From assembly GCA_012719415.1 (NCBI GenBank), contig JAAYAK010000121.1, positions 1 through 36,091 on the forward strand: DNA of 36,091 bases. Direction: 5' to 3'. This document shows positions 14,190 through 23,055 of the stretch, piece by piece (position 1 is the first letter of the stretch; each line of letters opens with the position of its first letter). The DNA is from Syntrophorhabdus sp. (GTDB lineage: Bacteria > Desulfobacterota > Syntrophorhabdia > Syntrophorhabdales > Syntrophorhabdaceae). The translations under genes and the position numbers were made by a program. Under the pieces are notes generated by a model. That model was not told the origin of the DNA, searched no databases, and saw only the letters and a program-made list of their open reading frames with translations.

Positions 14190-15212
14190 CTAGAACATTT
14201 TGCCCGCAGCCGATCTGTCGATGAAGGTGAAAAGCATGGTATATACGGGCGACATCAGGACTACGATCTGGACAGCAACAAAAACAAAGGCAAAAACGTT
14301 CACAAAAGATCCCACGACGGCAAATCTCGAGATGGCGTCGTTGATCATCTTCGTACCGATCATGGCAAAACCCTCAGACATGTTCGCCGTGTCTATCTTC
14401 ACCTTGAGTAATAAATAGCTTTCGAAAGGCAGATATTCTTCGATCTCATCGATAACCTCCGAAAAACTCCGCGATACGGATTCCTCGGCGACCATCCGGA
14501 ATATCTGTGTCCAGACGCCTTGCGAGAATTCCGCCACGCGGCGGAAGGCACTTGCCGGGGAGAGACCTGACATGAGGGCGAGAGATACAACCCTGAACGC
14601 CTGGCCAAGAACGAGAGAGTTGTACACATTGCGTATGACAGGCATCCTGTCGGCATTTTTTGCCACAACAGCGATGACCCCGGCGGCACTTCCCGCATAC
14701 AGAATGAAAAGGATGCTGCGGTTGGCAACGATAAACTGACCCATTTTGTAGGGCAGTTCCCTCTCGATGCCTGGAAGCTTCAGCGCATTGAGAATGTTCC
14801 CGAGCACAAAGGTGAGGCCATACCCGACCGCTATCGATACGCCTGTCACCACCAGGGGATAGATGATGCCAGAGATGATCTTCTTTTTCGCAGCGGCCAG
14901 TTCTTCTTCCATGTCGATGAGTTCCTTGAGGACTGTATTGAGGTTTCCCGTCTGCTGCCCTATCTCGATAAGGTCTACATATTTTTCGAAAAGACCCACC
15001 TCGCGCATCGCCTCGGGAAGCGTGCGGCCCTCTTTACTCACCATGTCGGAGGCAACTGACAGCCGGTCCGCCATTTCACTGTCGGGAAGCTTGTCCGCTA
15101 CCCTGCGCAGCGCCTCCTGAATGGATATGTTCGCGACCATGAGGAGGTGAAGGCTCTTCATGATCGCGATTTCGCTGACCTTCTTTCCGATATAGCAAGA
15201 GAGGGTGTTCAT
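14190..15212 (-). CDS. PilR/PilC/GspF-type inner-membrane platform protein
   Basis: A 340-residue polytopic protein of the type II secretion F family, the platform on which the assembly ATPase works. The N-terminal cytoplasmic F domain (about 15-115) includes SIQEALRRVADKLPD and LIEIGQQTGNLNTVLKEL, followed by a transmembrane pair (about 118-195), a second, more divergent cytoplasmic domain and a final membrane helix near the C-terminus. At 340 residues it is shorter than PilC/GspF (about 400) and close to R64 PilR. The ATG at 15212 overlaps the stop codon of the ATPase gene by one base (TGATG), so translation is coupled. Confidence 0.88.
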   Translation of the reverse strand: MNTLSCYIGKKVSEIAIMKSLHLLMVANISIQEALRRVADKLPDSEMADRLSVASDMVSKEGRTLPEAMREVGLFEKYVDLIEIGQQTGNLNTVLKELIDMEEELAAAKKKIISGIIYPLVVTGVSIAVGYGLTFVLGNILNALKLPGIERELPYKMGQFIVANRSILFILYAGSAAGVIAVVAKNADRMPVIRNVYNSLVLGQAFRVVSLALMSGLSPASAFRRVAEFSQGVWTQIFRMVAEESVSRSFSEVIDEIEEYLPFESYLLLKVKIDTANMSEGFAMIGTKMINDAISRFAVVGSFVNVFAFVFVAVQIVVLMSPVYTMLFTFIDRSAAGKMF

Positions 15213-17038
15213 CAAAGCAGCCTCGTGACCGCGTCCATGTCTATGGTTCCAAGGGTCAGCTTGTTGTAAGCATCCATGAGAATGCTGTGGCTCATGTCCG
15301 CCGCCTCCACCTTCGCTTCCATGTGGTAACCGGATATCTTTCCGTCGGAAAATTGGCCGGGCCTGAATTCGATGGCCTCACCGAGGACCGTGCGGCCCGA
15401 ATAACCGGCTGAGAGCAGACGCCGCGCCGCGCCGCGACCGATGGTCTTTCTGCAGGCATCGCAGCCGCCGGCCAGGCTCGGGACAAAGAATTTCTTCTCG
15501 CGAATACTGTCGAGGAAAAGGTCTCTGTCGGGATAGCGGAGTTTCCTGATCCACTCAGGTATGGTGCCCAGAGGTTCGTTCATCTCCTCTTTGCAGGCAC
15601 TGCAGAGCTTCTTCACCAGGACCTGGTTGACGCCCATGATAAGGTTGTCCGCCACGGCGTCTATGGAGACCCCGTAGTCCTCCACCAGCATCTGCGGGAT
15701 CTGCGTGGCCCGCGATACGTGGAGGGTTCCCAGTACCAGGTGTCCCGTCTTGGAGAGGTGCACCGCCGTGCTGACCGTTTCTTCGTCGCGCAACTCCCCT
15801 ATGAAAATGACGTCCGGGTCGTGCCTCTTGAAGGCCCGCGCAAACTCCGGAAAACCCACCACGTGTATGCTGGCTTTGCCGCCCTTCTCGCTGCCCGCGT
15901 CCTCAACGTACTCAAAGGTCTGAAACTGCCTTCCGCCGGGTATCTGGTACTCGATGGGGTCCTCGACACAGAGTATGCATTTTGTTGACGGAAGACCTGC
16001 CAGAAGAGTGTTCACCGTTCTCGACTTTCCGCTCCCCGTGGGACCGGTAACGAGGATTATTCCCCGGTTGCGGCTGACGGCCGTTGCGAACATACCCGCA
16101 TGGTAGTCCAGATATCCTAGGTCCTGGAGTTTCTCGTTGCGGATGTCCGTCCTGGCAAGAACGCGGAGCACAACGTCGCTATTTGCCCCGTCGGGCTTCC
16201 AGATGAGCGACATCCTGAGATCCACGTCCGTGTGCCATCCCACGTCTTCCTTTCTGCATATGATCTTGCCATCCAGCGGCCTTCGCTTCTCGTCCGTTTT
16301 GAGGGAGGGCGTCATTTCCTTTGCCCAGTTGATGAGCACGTTGACAAGGGAACGTCCCTTTTCGGCCTTCAATGTATGGACGTCGACGAGATCGCCAAGG
16401 AGCCTGAAGCGGATCTTGTATATATCCTGAGTGGGGAGTGGAAAGATATGGATGTCCGTGGCGCCGTGGACGAGGGCGTCCCTGATGAAAGGATGGATGA
16501 AATTTCTCGACACCTGCGTATCGGCCACCACGGCCCTGGCGGCATCCGTCGGTGACGCGAACCCGCTTTTGATCTCGATGTTATGGAAATCATCTTTTCT
16601 GAGAAGAAAGAACCTGTCCTCGCCGATATGGTCCATCTCGAGGTCTTTGAGGGCCATGGGATGCCAGGCATAGACATGGGTGGAAGAGCCGCCCCGGCCA
16701 TCCTCGATCGTGGACGTGATGAGACTGCCGGCGTTGACATACCGGATGCGTCCCTCCACACCCTGAGCCGTGGGGATCCCCGTGAGGGATTGGAAGACGG
16801 TACGGAGTTCCTCGTAGGTCATTACGTTCTCTATTTCGCAGATGACGTTATAAACGCTCTGATCTATGTGTTTTGCCCTGTCAAGGTAGAGACCAAAGGA
16901 CTCCTGTGCCATGCATTTCGTCTCGACAAGATACCGCGAGATAGCGTTCTCCACATGGAAGCGATCGAGCGATCTGATCCGGTCAGCTATTTCGGCGGCT
17001 GAGCACGCATCAGGCATGATCGAGGGCCTATCCGTCAT
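15212..17038 (-). CDS. PilQ/GspE-type pilus assembly ATPase
   Basis: A 608-residue assembly ATPase. An N-terminal region of about 180 residues is followed by the conserved nucleotide-binding core. Walker A is GPTGSGKSRT (about 332-341), the Asp box ILCVEDPIEYQI, Walker B DPDVIFIGELRDEETV and the His box LGTLHVSRATQ. A four-cysteine zinc motif (CSAC then CDAC, about 43 residues apart) is typical of GspE/PilB extension ATPases and absent from PilT. The start overlaps the upstream stop as ATGA. It corresponds to PilQ of the R64 thin pilus and should drive pilin polymerisation with the platform protein encoded next. Confidence 0.92.
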   Translation of the reverse strand: MTDRPSIMPDACSAAEIADRIRSLDRFHVENAISRYLVETKCMAQESFGLYLDRAKHIDQSVYNVICEIENVMTYEELRTVFQSLTGIPTAQGVEGRIRYVNAGSLITSTIEDGRGGSSTHVYAWHPMALKDLEMDHIGEDRFFLLRKDDFHNIEIKSGFASPTDAARAVVADTQVSRNFIHPFIRDALVHGATDIHIFPLPTQDIYKIRFRLLGDLVDVHTLKAEKGRSLVNVLINWAKEMTPSLKTDEKRRPLDGKIICRKEDVGWHTDVDLRMSLIWKPDGANSDVVLRVLARTDIRNEKLQDLGYLDYHAGMFATAVSRNRGIILVTGPTGSGKSRTVNTLLAGLPSTKCILCVEDPIEYQIPGGRQFQTFEYVEDAGSEKGGKASIHVVGFPEFARAFKRHDPDVIFIGELRDEETVSTAVHLSKTGHLVLGTLHVSRATQIPQMLVEDYGVSIDAVADNLIMGVNQVLVKKLCSACKEEMNEPLGTIPEWIRKLRYPDRDLFLDSIREKKFFVPSLAGGCDACRKTIGRGAARRLLSAGYSGRTVLGEAIEFRPGQFSDGKISGYHMEAKVEAADMSHSILMDAYNKLTLGTIDMDAVTRLL

Positions 17039-17940
17039 TGCGCCGTTACCTTGAGAGTTCTTCCGCTTTTCAGGCGGACCTCGTTTATGGTGATCGCCGT
17101 GACGGCATCGCCATCCACCAGGGAACCGACCCTCAACTCGCCTCTGTTCGTCAACGCTATTGAAGCCTCCCGGGTTTGTATGACTCCCACCACCCTGAGA
17201 TTCCCCGGACGATCACCTCCATCGGAGATGTCGGGAAGGATGGGAAGCTCGCCGCCCGTGAGGCCCGACCGCGAAGAACGGGGCACCTGACCTGATCTGG
17301 CTGAACGTCCTTTCTCTTTCAGGGAGGTCTTCGGCGTCCGGGCATCCTGGAACCTCTTCAGGAATTTCTCGCGAAAGGGGTTGTCGTCCCTCAACACAAG
17401 CTGACTCAGAAGCGTCCCGGGTTGATCCGGTGAGGCAGAGGGCTTCGACGCCATACCATCGCGGCCGGCCTTCTCCACGGGCGATGGAATTGTCCCGGGA
17501 GGAGGAGATACCTCCCTCACGGACGGTGTCTCGGACGCGACCTGAGCCCCGGCTCCTGTCTTTTCGGCTGACACATCACTGACCCGAGCATCCGGGGACG
17601 ACGGATGGGGCGTTCGCAGGGTTTCGCCTGCCCGGCCTTCGATGAACGGCGCCTCCCGCGAGGACGGAACATTCTCTCCTCCTCCGATATCGATGACCCT
17701 TACAGGTCCGGAAGGGTTACCGGAGATCCTCCTGTTGAGCGACCCACGTACGTAGTTGAGGTAATAGTAACCTCCCACCGCAGTCACGAGAACCAGGAAA
17801 ACCCCTGTGTACAGGGCAACCCTGAACAGGATGCTTCCGCCTCTGTTGGAACTTTCTCCCTCCACGGGATGATCGTTTCCGGCATACTCATCGCCGAAAT
17901 CATCATCTCTGTCTTCTTTCTTCATAAATGGAAGTCTCAT
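17035..17940 (-). CDS. PilP/GspC-like pilus alignment protein
   Basis: A 301-residue inner-membrane protein with an acidic cytoplasmic tail, one TM helix at about 37-61, a long Pro/Ser-rich low-complexity linker (about 75-225) and a compact C-terminal domain. That domain (NLRVVGVIQTREASIALTNR, then GELRVGSLVDGDAVTAITIN) has the alternating beta pattern of the PilP/GspC homology region, which links the inner-membrane platform to the secretin. GGGAGG lies about seven bases before the ATG. Its place between PilO-like and PilQ-like genes matches the R64 pil order. The linker is unusually long for PilP. Confidence 0.72.
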   Translation of the reverse strand: MRLPFMKKEDRDDDFGDEYAGNDHPVEGESSNRGGSILFRVALYTGVFLVLVTAVGGYYYLNYVRGSLNRRISGNPSGPVRVIDIGGGENVPSSREAPFIEGRAGETLRTPHPSSPDARVSDVSAEKTGAGAQVASETPSVREVSPPPGTIPSPVEKAGRDGMASKPSASPDQPGTLLSQLVLRDDNPFREKFLKRFQDARTPKTSLKEKGRSARSGQVPRSSRSGLTGGELPILPDISDGGDRPGNLRVVGVIQTREASIALTNRGELRVGSLVDGDAVTAITINEVRLKSGRTLKVTAQ

Positions 17941-17956
17941 AACCTGCCTCCCGGAT

Positions 17957-19102
17957 CTAGAACCTGTGGCATGTCAACTCTCCCGTCGTGTTTCCCCCAT
18001 TGACGGTGATGGTGTTGATCACAACAGGCGACAGGTAGATGTCGTTGAATATCCTCACAACATCCCTGTAGTCCTTCTGGGCCACCGTGAACTTCCACTC
18101 CCTGTCCCCCCTGGCCGCAACATCGCAAAGGTCCACGAGGGTTTCGAAGGCCTTGGTATTCTGCCGGGCTCTGGCCTCAGCGTTCAACGCCGCCCGCATG
18201 TCAGCCCTGCCTTTCGAGAACACGATCTCCTTTCCGAAGACAAAGAGATCGCCGCTCTTTTTGCTTTCTCGAAAGGGATAGAAGGACTCGAACTGAAAAG
18301 ACAATGTGCCTTTGAGCTCCTGTTCCCGTCCCTTTCCCCGGGGTGAGCCTGCGACGGGCAGGATGCGGAAAACAGCGTTCCTCAAGGCGATGTCTTCGGG
18401 AAGTGTTTCGACGTAGAGTTTGTACTTTACCAGGGCTTCGCCGGTGATGAGTATCGACAATGCCCGTATCTCCTCATGGGTAAGGGGTGGTATTTCCTTC
18501 GTCGCTCTCGCCTTCGCGCCGGGCTCCATTTTTCTCTTCGTAAAGACACCCGCATAGTTCAGAACTGCGCCCATGATGACGGCAACAACGACAAGCACGA
18601 CAACGGCTTGAAGGGAAGTGACCCCGATGGTCACTTCTCTAAGGAGCTTCTCGTAAGAGATATCAACGTAATCCGGTTCCATGGAAAGGGAAGCATCGCC
18701 GAATATCCCGTCGTACTGTCTTCCGGCCATGGCCATGAAGTTCCCGGGGCTGCTGTCCACGCTCAGCATGTACCGCGCCTCGATGGTCGTGTTCCCGGCT
18801 TTGATCTCCATGAAGACGTACTTGCCGTCCCCGCGGTCGAAGAACCCCGCGAGCACCGTCTTTTTGTTCTTCACCATGTAATGGGCCATAAGGTACGCGA
18901 AAGACACCCGTCGCGACGATATCCACCGGTCCCCTATCTTGTGGGAGAGCTTCCCCCGGGGCTTGAGCTTTCGTATGAATATAGGCTCCGCAAAGGGAAT
19001 GACCTTTGCCCCCCTTCCCGGTCTGATCGTCTTCGGATCAACCATTTTCCGGGCAAGAACATCGAAGACGACATTGTCGTCGAACTTCACGTAGAGCTTC
19101 AC
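17957..19102 (-). CDS. PilO-like pilus accessory protein (type IVb)
   Basis: 381 residues starting at a GTG two bases after the secretin stop. A cytoplasmic N-terminal domain (about 1-155) is followed by one TM helix in the middle (about 161-184, TSLQAVVVLVVVAVIMGAVL) and a periplasmic C-terminal half. This central-helix layout and the position secretin-X-PilP-PilQ are those of the type IVb pilin accessory protein PilO of R64. In GspL-like proteins the same layout couples the cytoplasmic ATPase to the periplasmic frame. Family membership is inferred mainly from layout and context. Confidence 0.6.
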   Translation of the reverse strand: MKLYVKFDDNVVFDVLARKMVDPKTIRPGRGAKVIPFAEPIFIRKLKPRGKLSHKIGDRWISSRRVSFAYLMAHYMVKNKKTVLAGFFDRGDGKYVFMEIKAGNTTIEARYMLSVDSSPGNFMAMAGRQYDGIFGDASLSMEPDYVDISYEKLLREVTIGVTSLQAVVVLVVVAVIMGAVLNYAGVFTKRKMEPGAKARATKEIPPLTHEEIRALSILITGEALVKYKLYVETLPEDIALRNAVFRILPVAGSPRGKGREQELKGTLSFQFESFYPFRESKKSGDLFVFGKEIVFSKGRADMRAALNAEARARQNTKAFETLVDLCDVAARGDREWKFTVAQKDYRDVVRIFNDIYLSPVVINTITVNGGNTTGELTCHRF

Positions 19103-19103
19103 C

Positions 19104-20540
19104 TCATATCTCCCTGTCGCCCTTCTCCTCGACGAAGTTGATGAGCACCGTCAACTCGGAGGTTCTGTCCCGGGAGCTGTTATATCCGAACAGATAGGAC
19201 AGGACGGGCAGATCGCCCAGGAGGGGTATCCCCACCCGCTTTTTGTCGGCACTCTTTATCTTGAAACCTGATATGGCAACCGTCTCGCCGACGGACATCT
19301 TGATGGGTATCGAAACGTAATTGCGTTCCACCTGCGGAAGTTCGACCTTCTCGACGACCTGAAAACCAAGAAGATTGGAAAGATCGACACTCGTGTTCAC
19401 GAGATATCCTTTGTCCAGTTTCAGGGGATTGACGGTCATTTTGAGTCCTACCTCCATGCTTGCCATCTGCGGTGTCGTGATCGTCTGGTTGTTGACGACC
19501 TGGATGACGCTGCCCGTGGAGTACCAGACCGTCTGTGACATCTCAAAGGGAAGGACCGCGCCTGAGACGGCCCTTGATTCCCACGAATGGACCACGTGGA
19601 CATCTCCGTAGGTCCCGAGCATCTTTATGAAACCCGCGAAATCCTCATCGATCACGAGCAGTGTGGCAACGTTGCTGTTACCCATCGTTTGAGTGAAATT
19701 CGCATTGAATTCAATGGAAGGGCTTCTCGACTTGAGCAGCGCCCACCAGTTGAGCCCGGTCTCATACTCGTCCTTGTAGTCTATCCGGACAAGGGTGATC
19801 TTCATGGTAATGGTCTTGCGTTTCCTGGAGTCGGCATCCAGCATCTCCCTGACCATCCTGACCCGTGACGGTATGTCCCTCACGTACACGAAGCCGCTCG
19901 TCATCGGCGTGACCACGCCCTTGGCCGAAAGCATCTTCCTGATGCTCTCGATGACCTTCGACATCTCACGATCTTCCGCCTTGTCACCCGTCGATGACGT
20001 TCCCGACGAGTTCCCCGATGTCCCCGAACCTGTGTATCCCACTCCTGCCGACGTGGAAGACGTTCCGTTCAGCGACCGGTTGTTCGATGATGAGGTTTCG
20101 CTCAGCGATTCTTTGTGCCTCACATATACGTCGTGAACATTGAGGATGGTCTCCTCGTAAGGGGTGACAAGGTATGCCCCGTCGGCCACCTTTCTGTAAG
20201 CATAGTCAAGACCGGAAACGATGGTCTCGATGGCCTCCTCGAAAGACTCCCCTTCGTAGTATGCGCTCACTTTCACCTTCGAGGAATCTATCTGGTGGTC
20301 GATGGTAATGCTCGCCCCCGCCTGTCTCCCCAGGGTAAGAAGAGCGTCATTGAGGGACACACCGTTGAAATGAAGGCTCACCGATCTCGCTCCCTCGCCT
20401 TTCACGACCGCCTCGGACAGGAGGGCTCTCTTAAGGGTTCCATCCACCGTTTCAGTGCTGTTTGCAAACCATCCCGGGGCGCAGACCGATGCAATGACCA
20501 CCGCTGCAAGGCCCCATCTGAAAATACCCTTTTCCCTCAC
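19104..20540 (-). CDS. Secretin of the type IVb pilus (PilN-like)
   Basis: A 478-residue outer-membrane secretin. The signal peptide is followed by an N0/STN-like domain (VSLHFNGVSLNDALLTLG and VKVSAYYEGESFEEAIE), a Ser/Thr/Gly/Asn-rich linker (about 145-185), a further N-domain and a C-terminal secretin domain ending with the signature VGIPLLGDLPVLSYLFGYNS. The start was moved to the GTG at 20538-20540: GGAGGAGG lies six bases upstream and the GTG overlaps the previous stop (GTGA). An upstream ATG at 20567 has no ribosome site. No lipobox is evident, unlike many PilN/BfpB secretins that are lipoproteins. It would be the outer-membrane exit for the pilus. Confidence 0.88.
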   Translation of the reverse strand: MREKGIFRWGLAAVVIASVCAPGWFANSTETVDGTLKRALLSEAVVKGEGARSVSLHFNGVSLNDALLTLGRQAGASITIDHQIDSSKVKVSAYYEGESFEEAIETIVSGLDYAYRKVADGAYLVTPYEETILNVHDVYVRHKESLSETSSSNNRSLNGTSSTSAGVGYTGSGTSGNSSGTSSTGDKAEDREMSKVIESIRKMLSAKGVVTPMTSGFVYVRDIPSRVRMVREMLDADSRKRKTITMKITLVRIDYKDEYETGLNWWALLKSRSPSIEFNANFTQTMGNSNVATLLVIDEDFAGFIKMLGTYGDVHVVHSWESRAVSGAVLPFEMSQTVWYSTGSVIQVVNNQTITTPQMASMEVGLKMTVNPLKLDKGYLVNTSVDLSNLLGFQVVEKVELPQVERNYVSIPIKMSVGETVAISGFKIKSADKKRVGIPLLGDLPVLSYLFGYNSSRDRTSELTVLINFVEEKGDREI

Positions 20541-21163
20541 TGAAACCCTCCTCCATCCGATGTGCATCTCTTTATCCGGCAGACAAATCCGTCAGGCGTG
20601 AGAAACGCCCCCTCGTCGCCTGAAAACGCGAGTAAAACCTTTCTTGTCGATCTTTGCGGTATGTAGGACACATTGAAGCCGTCCCTGTCGCTCATGATGG
20701 TGTAGAATGTCTTGCCAGTGCTGAAAGTCCCCCCCGTCGCGGGCACCATATGCAGGAAAGGCATTGTGCCGCCGGCAAAAAGGGTTCTTACCATGGGCCA
20801 CGTGATCTTTCTCGCCCTGTGGACCACGCGTTCTTCGCCGGTATCGAAGACGGCAATAATGAACCTCGGTCCTGGCGTCTCAAGCAATTTGAGGTTGAGG
20901 CCTTCAGGCGGCGGCGCGGCAGGTATATCGAGAACGGCGGCAAGCCTCGCCTGCCATTTTTCACCCTCTGTCGGAGACCGCTTTTCTCCTCCCGGGATGG
21001 TCTTCGCGACTATTGGCCCCTCACTCTTGACGGCTTTCGGTTTGTCGAGAAAGGCGTCTTCCAGTTCCGAAGACATTCCTTGTATCGACAGGACCTCACA
21101 CTGTCCTGAATGTGCATAAAGACATATACATGCCGCAAACAGCGTAGCAAGAACACGTTTCAT
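20537..21163 (-). CDS. Exported protein of unknown function upstream of the secretin
   Basis: A 208-residue secreted protein: signal peptide MKRVLATLFAACICLYAHSG, then a charged region, then a beta-rich domain (RFIIAVFDTGEERVVHRARK, KTFYTIMSDRDGFNVSY) and a Cys pair near the end (CRIKRC). The start was set at the ATG with AAGGAG seven bases upstream, overlapping the preceding stop as ATGA; a longer frame lacks a signal peptide at its start. It occupies the PilM position of an R64-like pil operon but shows no similarity I recognise. A periplasmic partner or pilot of the secretin is a reasonable guess. Confidence 0.7.
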   Translation of the reverse strand: MKRVLATLFAACICLYAHSGQCEVLSIQGMSSELEDAFLDKPKAVKSEGPIVAKTIPGGEKRSPTEGEKWQARLAAVLDIPAAPPPEGLNLKLLETPGPRFIIAVFDTGEERVVHRARKITWPMVRTLFAGGTMPFLHMVPATGGTFSTGKTFYTIMSDRDGFNVSYIPQRSTRKVLLAFSGDEGAFLTPDGFVCRIKRCTSDGGGFQ

Positions 21164-21885
21164 GGTCTCACTCCTTCCCGGGAGATCGCAACAAGGGCAT
21201 AGGTTGAGCTCCATGACAGGCGGAGCACGCAGAAGTGTCCGTGGCTGTGTTTTCCTTCCTTACCAAGCCTCGTAACCAGTTTCCTGAGCTGGGGCACCGT
21301 CCGAAAGGTTCCGAGCATATCGCATGTCAGGCCTTCCAGTCTGCTTCCTGCGTCCATAAAGGCCACAAGCCTCCGGGTTTCGTTCTCATACACCCCTTTC
21401 ATCCGGATAAGGAGATTGCATTTTGCATCGACGCTCACATCCGCGTTCCAAGGAAACCATGCCGGATAAAACTCGACAGGCGTGTAAAGACCGGGTATTA
21501 TCGCAAGCCTGCCGCCCATTGCATACCCTCCCCCGAATGGCACACGGTCCGACGCCGACGTTTCCCAGTTGTACGATCTGCGAAAGGATTCAGCCGGTAC
21601 GATCCGCAATTCCTCTCCCGCGACGACGATCTTCATGTTTTCGTCGCCTCCCTGAGCCATTGACAGGATACCTGACTCCCCTTCGCTCCCGTCCTCTTTC
21701 GTTATCCTGTAAAGGTAACGGGAATAGGGTCTTGACGCCGCCGCACCACCAAGTATGTTCCGCATGTCGGCGGCCGTTGCCGTTAACGACGAGTCGCCCG
21801 GACCTAGTCCCGCGTGTTCAAGACCGTTGCAGCCCGTCACCGCGGCGATGATAATGAGGACCTGGAGGAGAAGTTTCGTGCGCAT
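21160..21885 (-). CDS. Lipoprotein in the PilL position
   Basis: A 241-residue predicted outer-membrane lipoprotein: MRTKLLLQVLIIIAAVTGC with the lipid-attachment Cys at residue 19. The remainder is globular, with YSRYLYRITKEDGSEGESG and a Trp-rich segment (YPAWFPWNADVSV). No family is recognised. In the R64 thin pilus the gene two places before the secretin, pilL, encodes a lipoprotein, so this is its positional counterpart, though no TcpQ-type domain is apparent. It is followed with stop/start overlap by the secreted protein and the secretin, suggesting a shared outer-membrane subassembly. Confidence 0.7.
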   Translation of the reverse strand: MRTKLLLQVLIIIAAVTGCNGLEHAGLGPGDSSLTATAADMRNILGGAAASRPYSRYLYRITKEDGSEGESGILSMAQGGDENMKIVVAGEELRIVPAESFRRSYNWETSASDRVPFGGGYAMGGRLAIIPGLYTPVEFYPAWFPWNADVSVDAKCNLLIRMKGVYENETRRLVAFMDAGSRLEGLTCDMLGTFRTVPQLRKLVTRLGKEGKHSHGHFCVLRLSWSSTYALVAISREGVRP

Positions 21886-21901
21886 CCCTTTCTTCCCCGA
21901 T

Positions 21902-23053
21902 CTATGGCGTGAAATAGATCAACACGGGCACTCCCTTTTCCATAAGGAGGGTCGGGTTCTTTTTCGTCGAGCCCTCCACCTTCTTCGACAACCCCTGGAA
22001 GATCGTGTCTCCCGCCGCCAGGCCGCCTTCCCGCAAACGGTCGTCGCTTTTCGTCTGACCCGTCACCGTGACGCCCCCCGCCCCCACCTCTACCGTTGTG
22101 GTATCCTTTCTGAGGGCGTTGAGAAATGACGAGATCCCGGCCATGATCCCGCTCGTGACCGTGCCGGCGACATCCTCATGCCTTACCGCCGATACAACAC
22201 CGTCCGTCTCGTCAACGGATGCCACGTATCCTTTCATCTGATGATGGGCGTTGTCGGGACCGATCACGCCGGACACCTCCACGTGAAACCGGTTGTCGGT
22301 GAAATTGGGCACAGCCCTGCCGACCACTTTCCAACCTTTTACGGGAGGCTCGGCTCCGGTGGCAACAAATACGGCATTTGTCTGTGCCGACGTAAAGGTT
22401 CTATCCACTACTGCCCGGTAAGGCTTATAGTAGCTCACCTTCGGCCCCCCTGCGGCGCCTGAGGGGCCCACCTTCTCGCCATCCCGGTCCCTGGGGACGG
22501 ATTGCGGCTTGTTGACAAAACCACCGGAGCTTTTCTGAAAGTAGAGATACTCCCATGCTTTTCTTTTTGATTCGCCATCATCCCTTTCTCCGGCGCCTTT
22601 TCCTCTTTTTCCTCGTCTGGCGGGGTCGTTGTAAATGCTCTTCCCGTCCCCGTCTCCCGGCATGGACGGGTCCAAAGGATCACTCTCATCGGGTTCTTCC
22701 ATAACGATGTCATCCACAAGTGGATCGCCCCCCTTTTTCTTCTTTCTCACACCAACCCCGCCGACGTATCCGCCCTTGTCGCTTTCCTTGAGCATCTGCT
22801 GTTCTTTCCTGATCGCATCTCCTATGGTGCTTTCGGTCTTCCTGGCTTCGTCCACGATCCGGGACTCTTCCCGCTGTCCGACCTCCTCTCCGGTATTCTT
22901 CGATGGACTGCCCGACCGATTGACATCAAGCTGAGAGATGCGTGTCTTCCTGGAGGTGTTCTTCATGAGCATACCGACCATCACTGACAATATCACCGCC
23001 AGCACTACGACACCCAGCGTGATCGCCATCGCCGGCCTCGAGAACTTCCTCAT
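21902..23053 (-). CDS. VirB10/DotG(IcmE)-like T4SS scaffold protein
   Basis: A 383-residue protein with a single N-terminal TM helix (about 8-30), a highly charged periplasmic linker (about 35-165) and a C-terminal domain of the VirB10 superfamily. The segment TNAVFVATG, EPPVKGWKVVGRAV and then GYVASVDETDGV follows the pattern of DotG/IcmE and TraO C-terminal domains (a lumenal loop, then KG-x-L-x-G). The protein ends GVPVLIYFTP. VirB10 proteins span from inner to outer membrane and gate the channel. It lies three bases after the preceding small gene and 17 before the lipoprotein, at the junction between the T4SS and pilus blocks. Confidence 0.75.
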   Translation of the reverse strand: MRKFSRPAMAITLGVVVLAVILSVMVGMLMKNTSRKTRISQLDVNRSGSPSKNTGEEVGQREESRIVDEARKTESTIGDAIRKEQQMLKESDKGGYVGGVGVRKKKKGGDPLVDDIVMEEPDESDPLDPSMPGDGDGKSIYNDPARRGKRGKGAGERDDGESKRKAWEYLYFQKSSGGFVNKPQSVPRDRDGEKVGPSGAAGGPKVSYYKPYRAVVDRTFTSAQTNAVFVATGAEPPVKGWKVVGRAVPNFTDNRFHVEVSGVIGPDNAHHQMKGYVASVDETDGVVSAVRHEDVAGTVTSGIMAGISSFLNALRKDTTTVEVGAGGVTVTGQTKSDDRLREGGLAAGDTIFQGLSKKVEGSTKKNPTLLMEKGVPVLIYFTP

Positions 23054-23055
23054 CG

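Noticed and set aside
20541-20567. Upstream ATG start for the secretin
   Set aside because: There is no ribosome site before it, whereas the GTG nine codons later has an ideal one and overlaps the previous stop codon.
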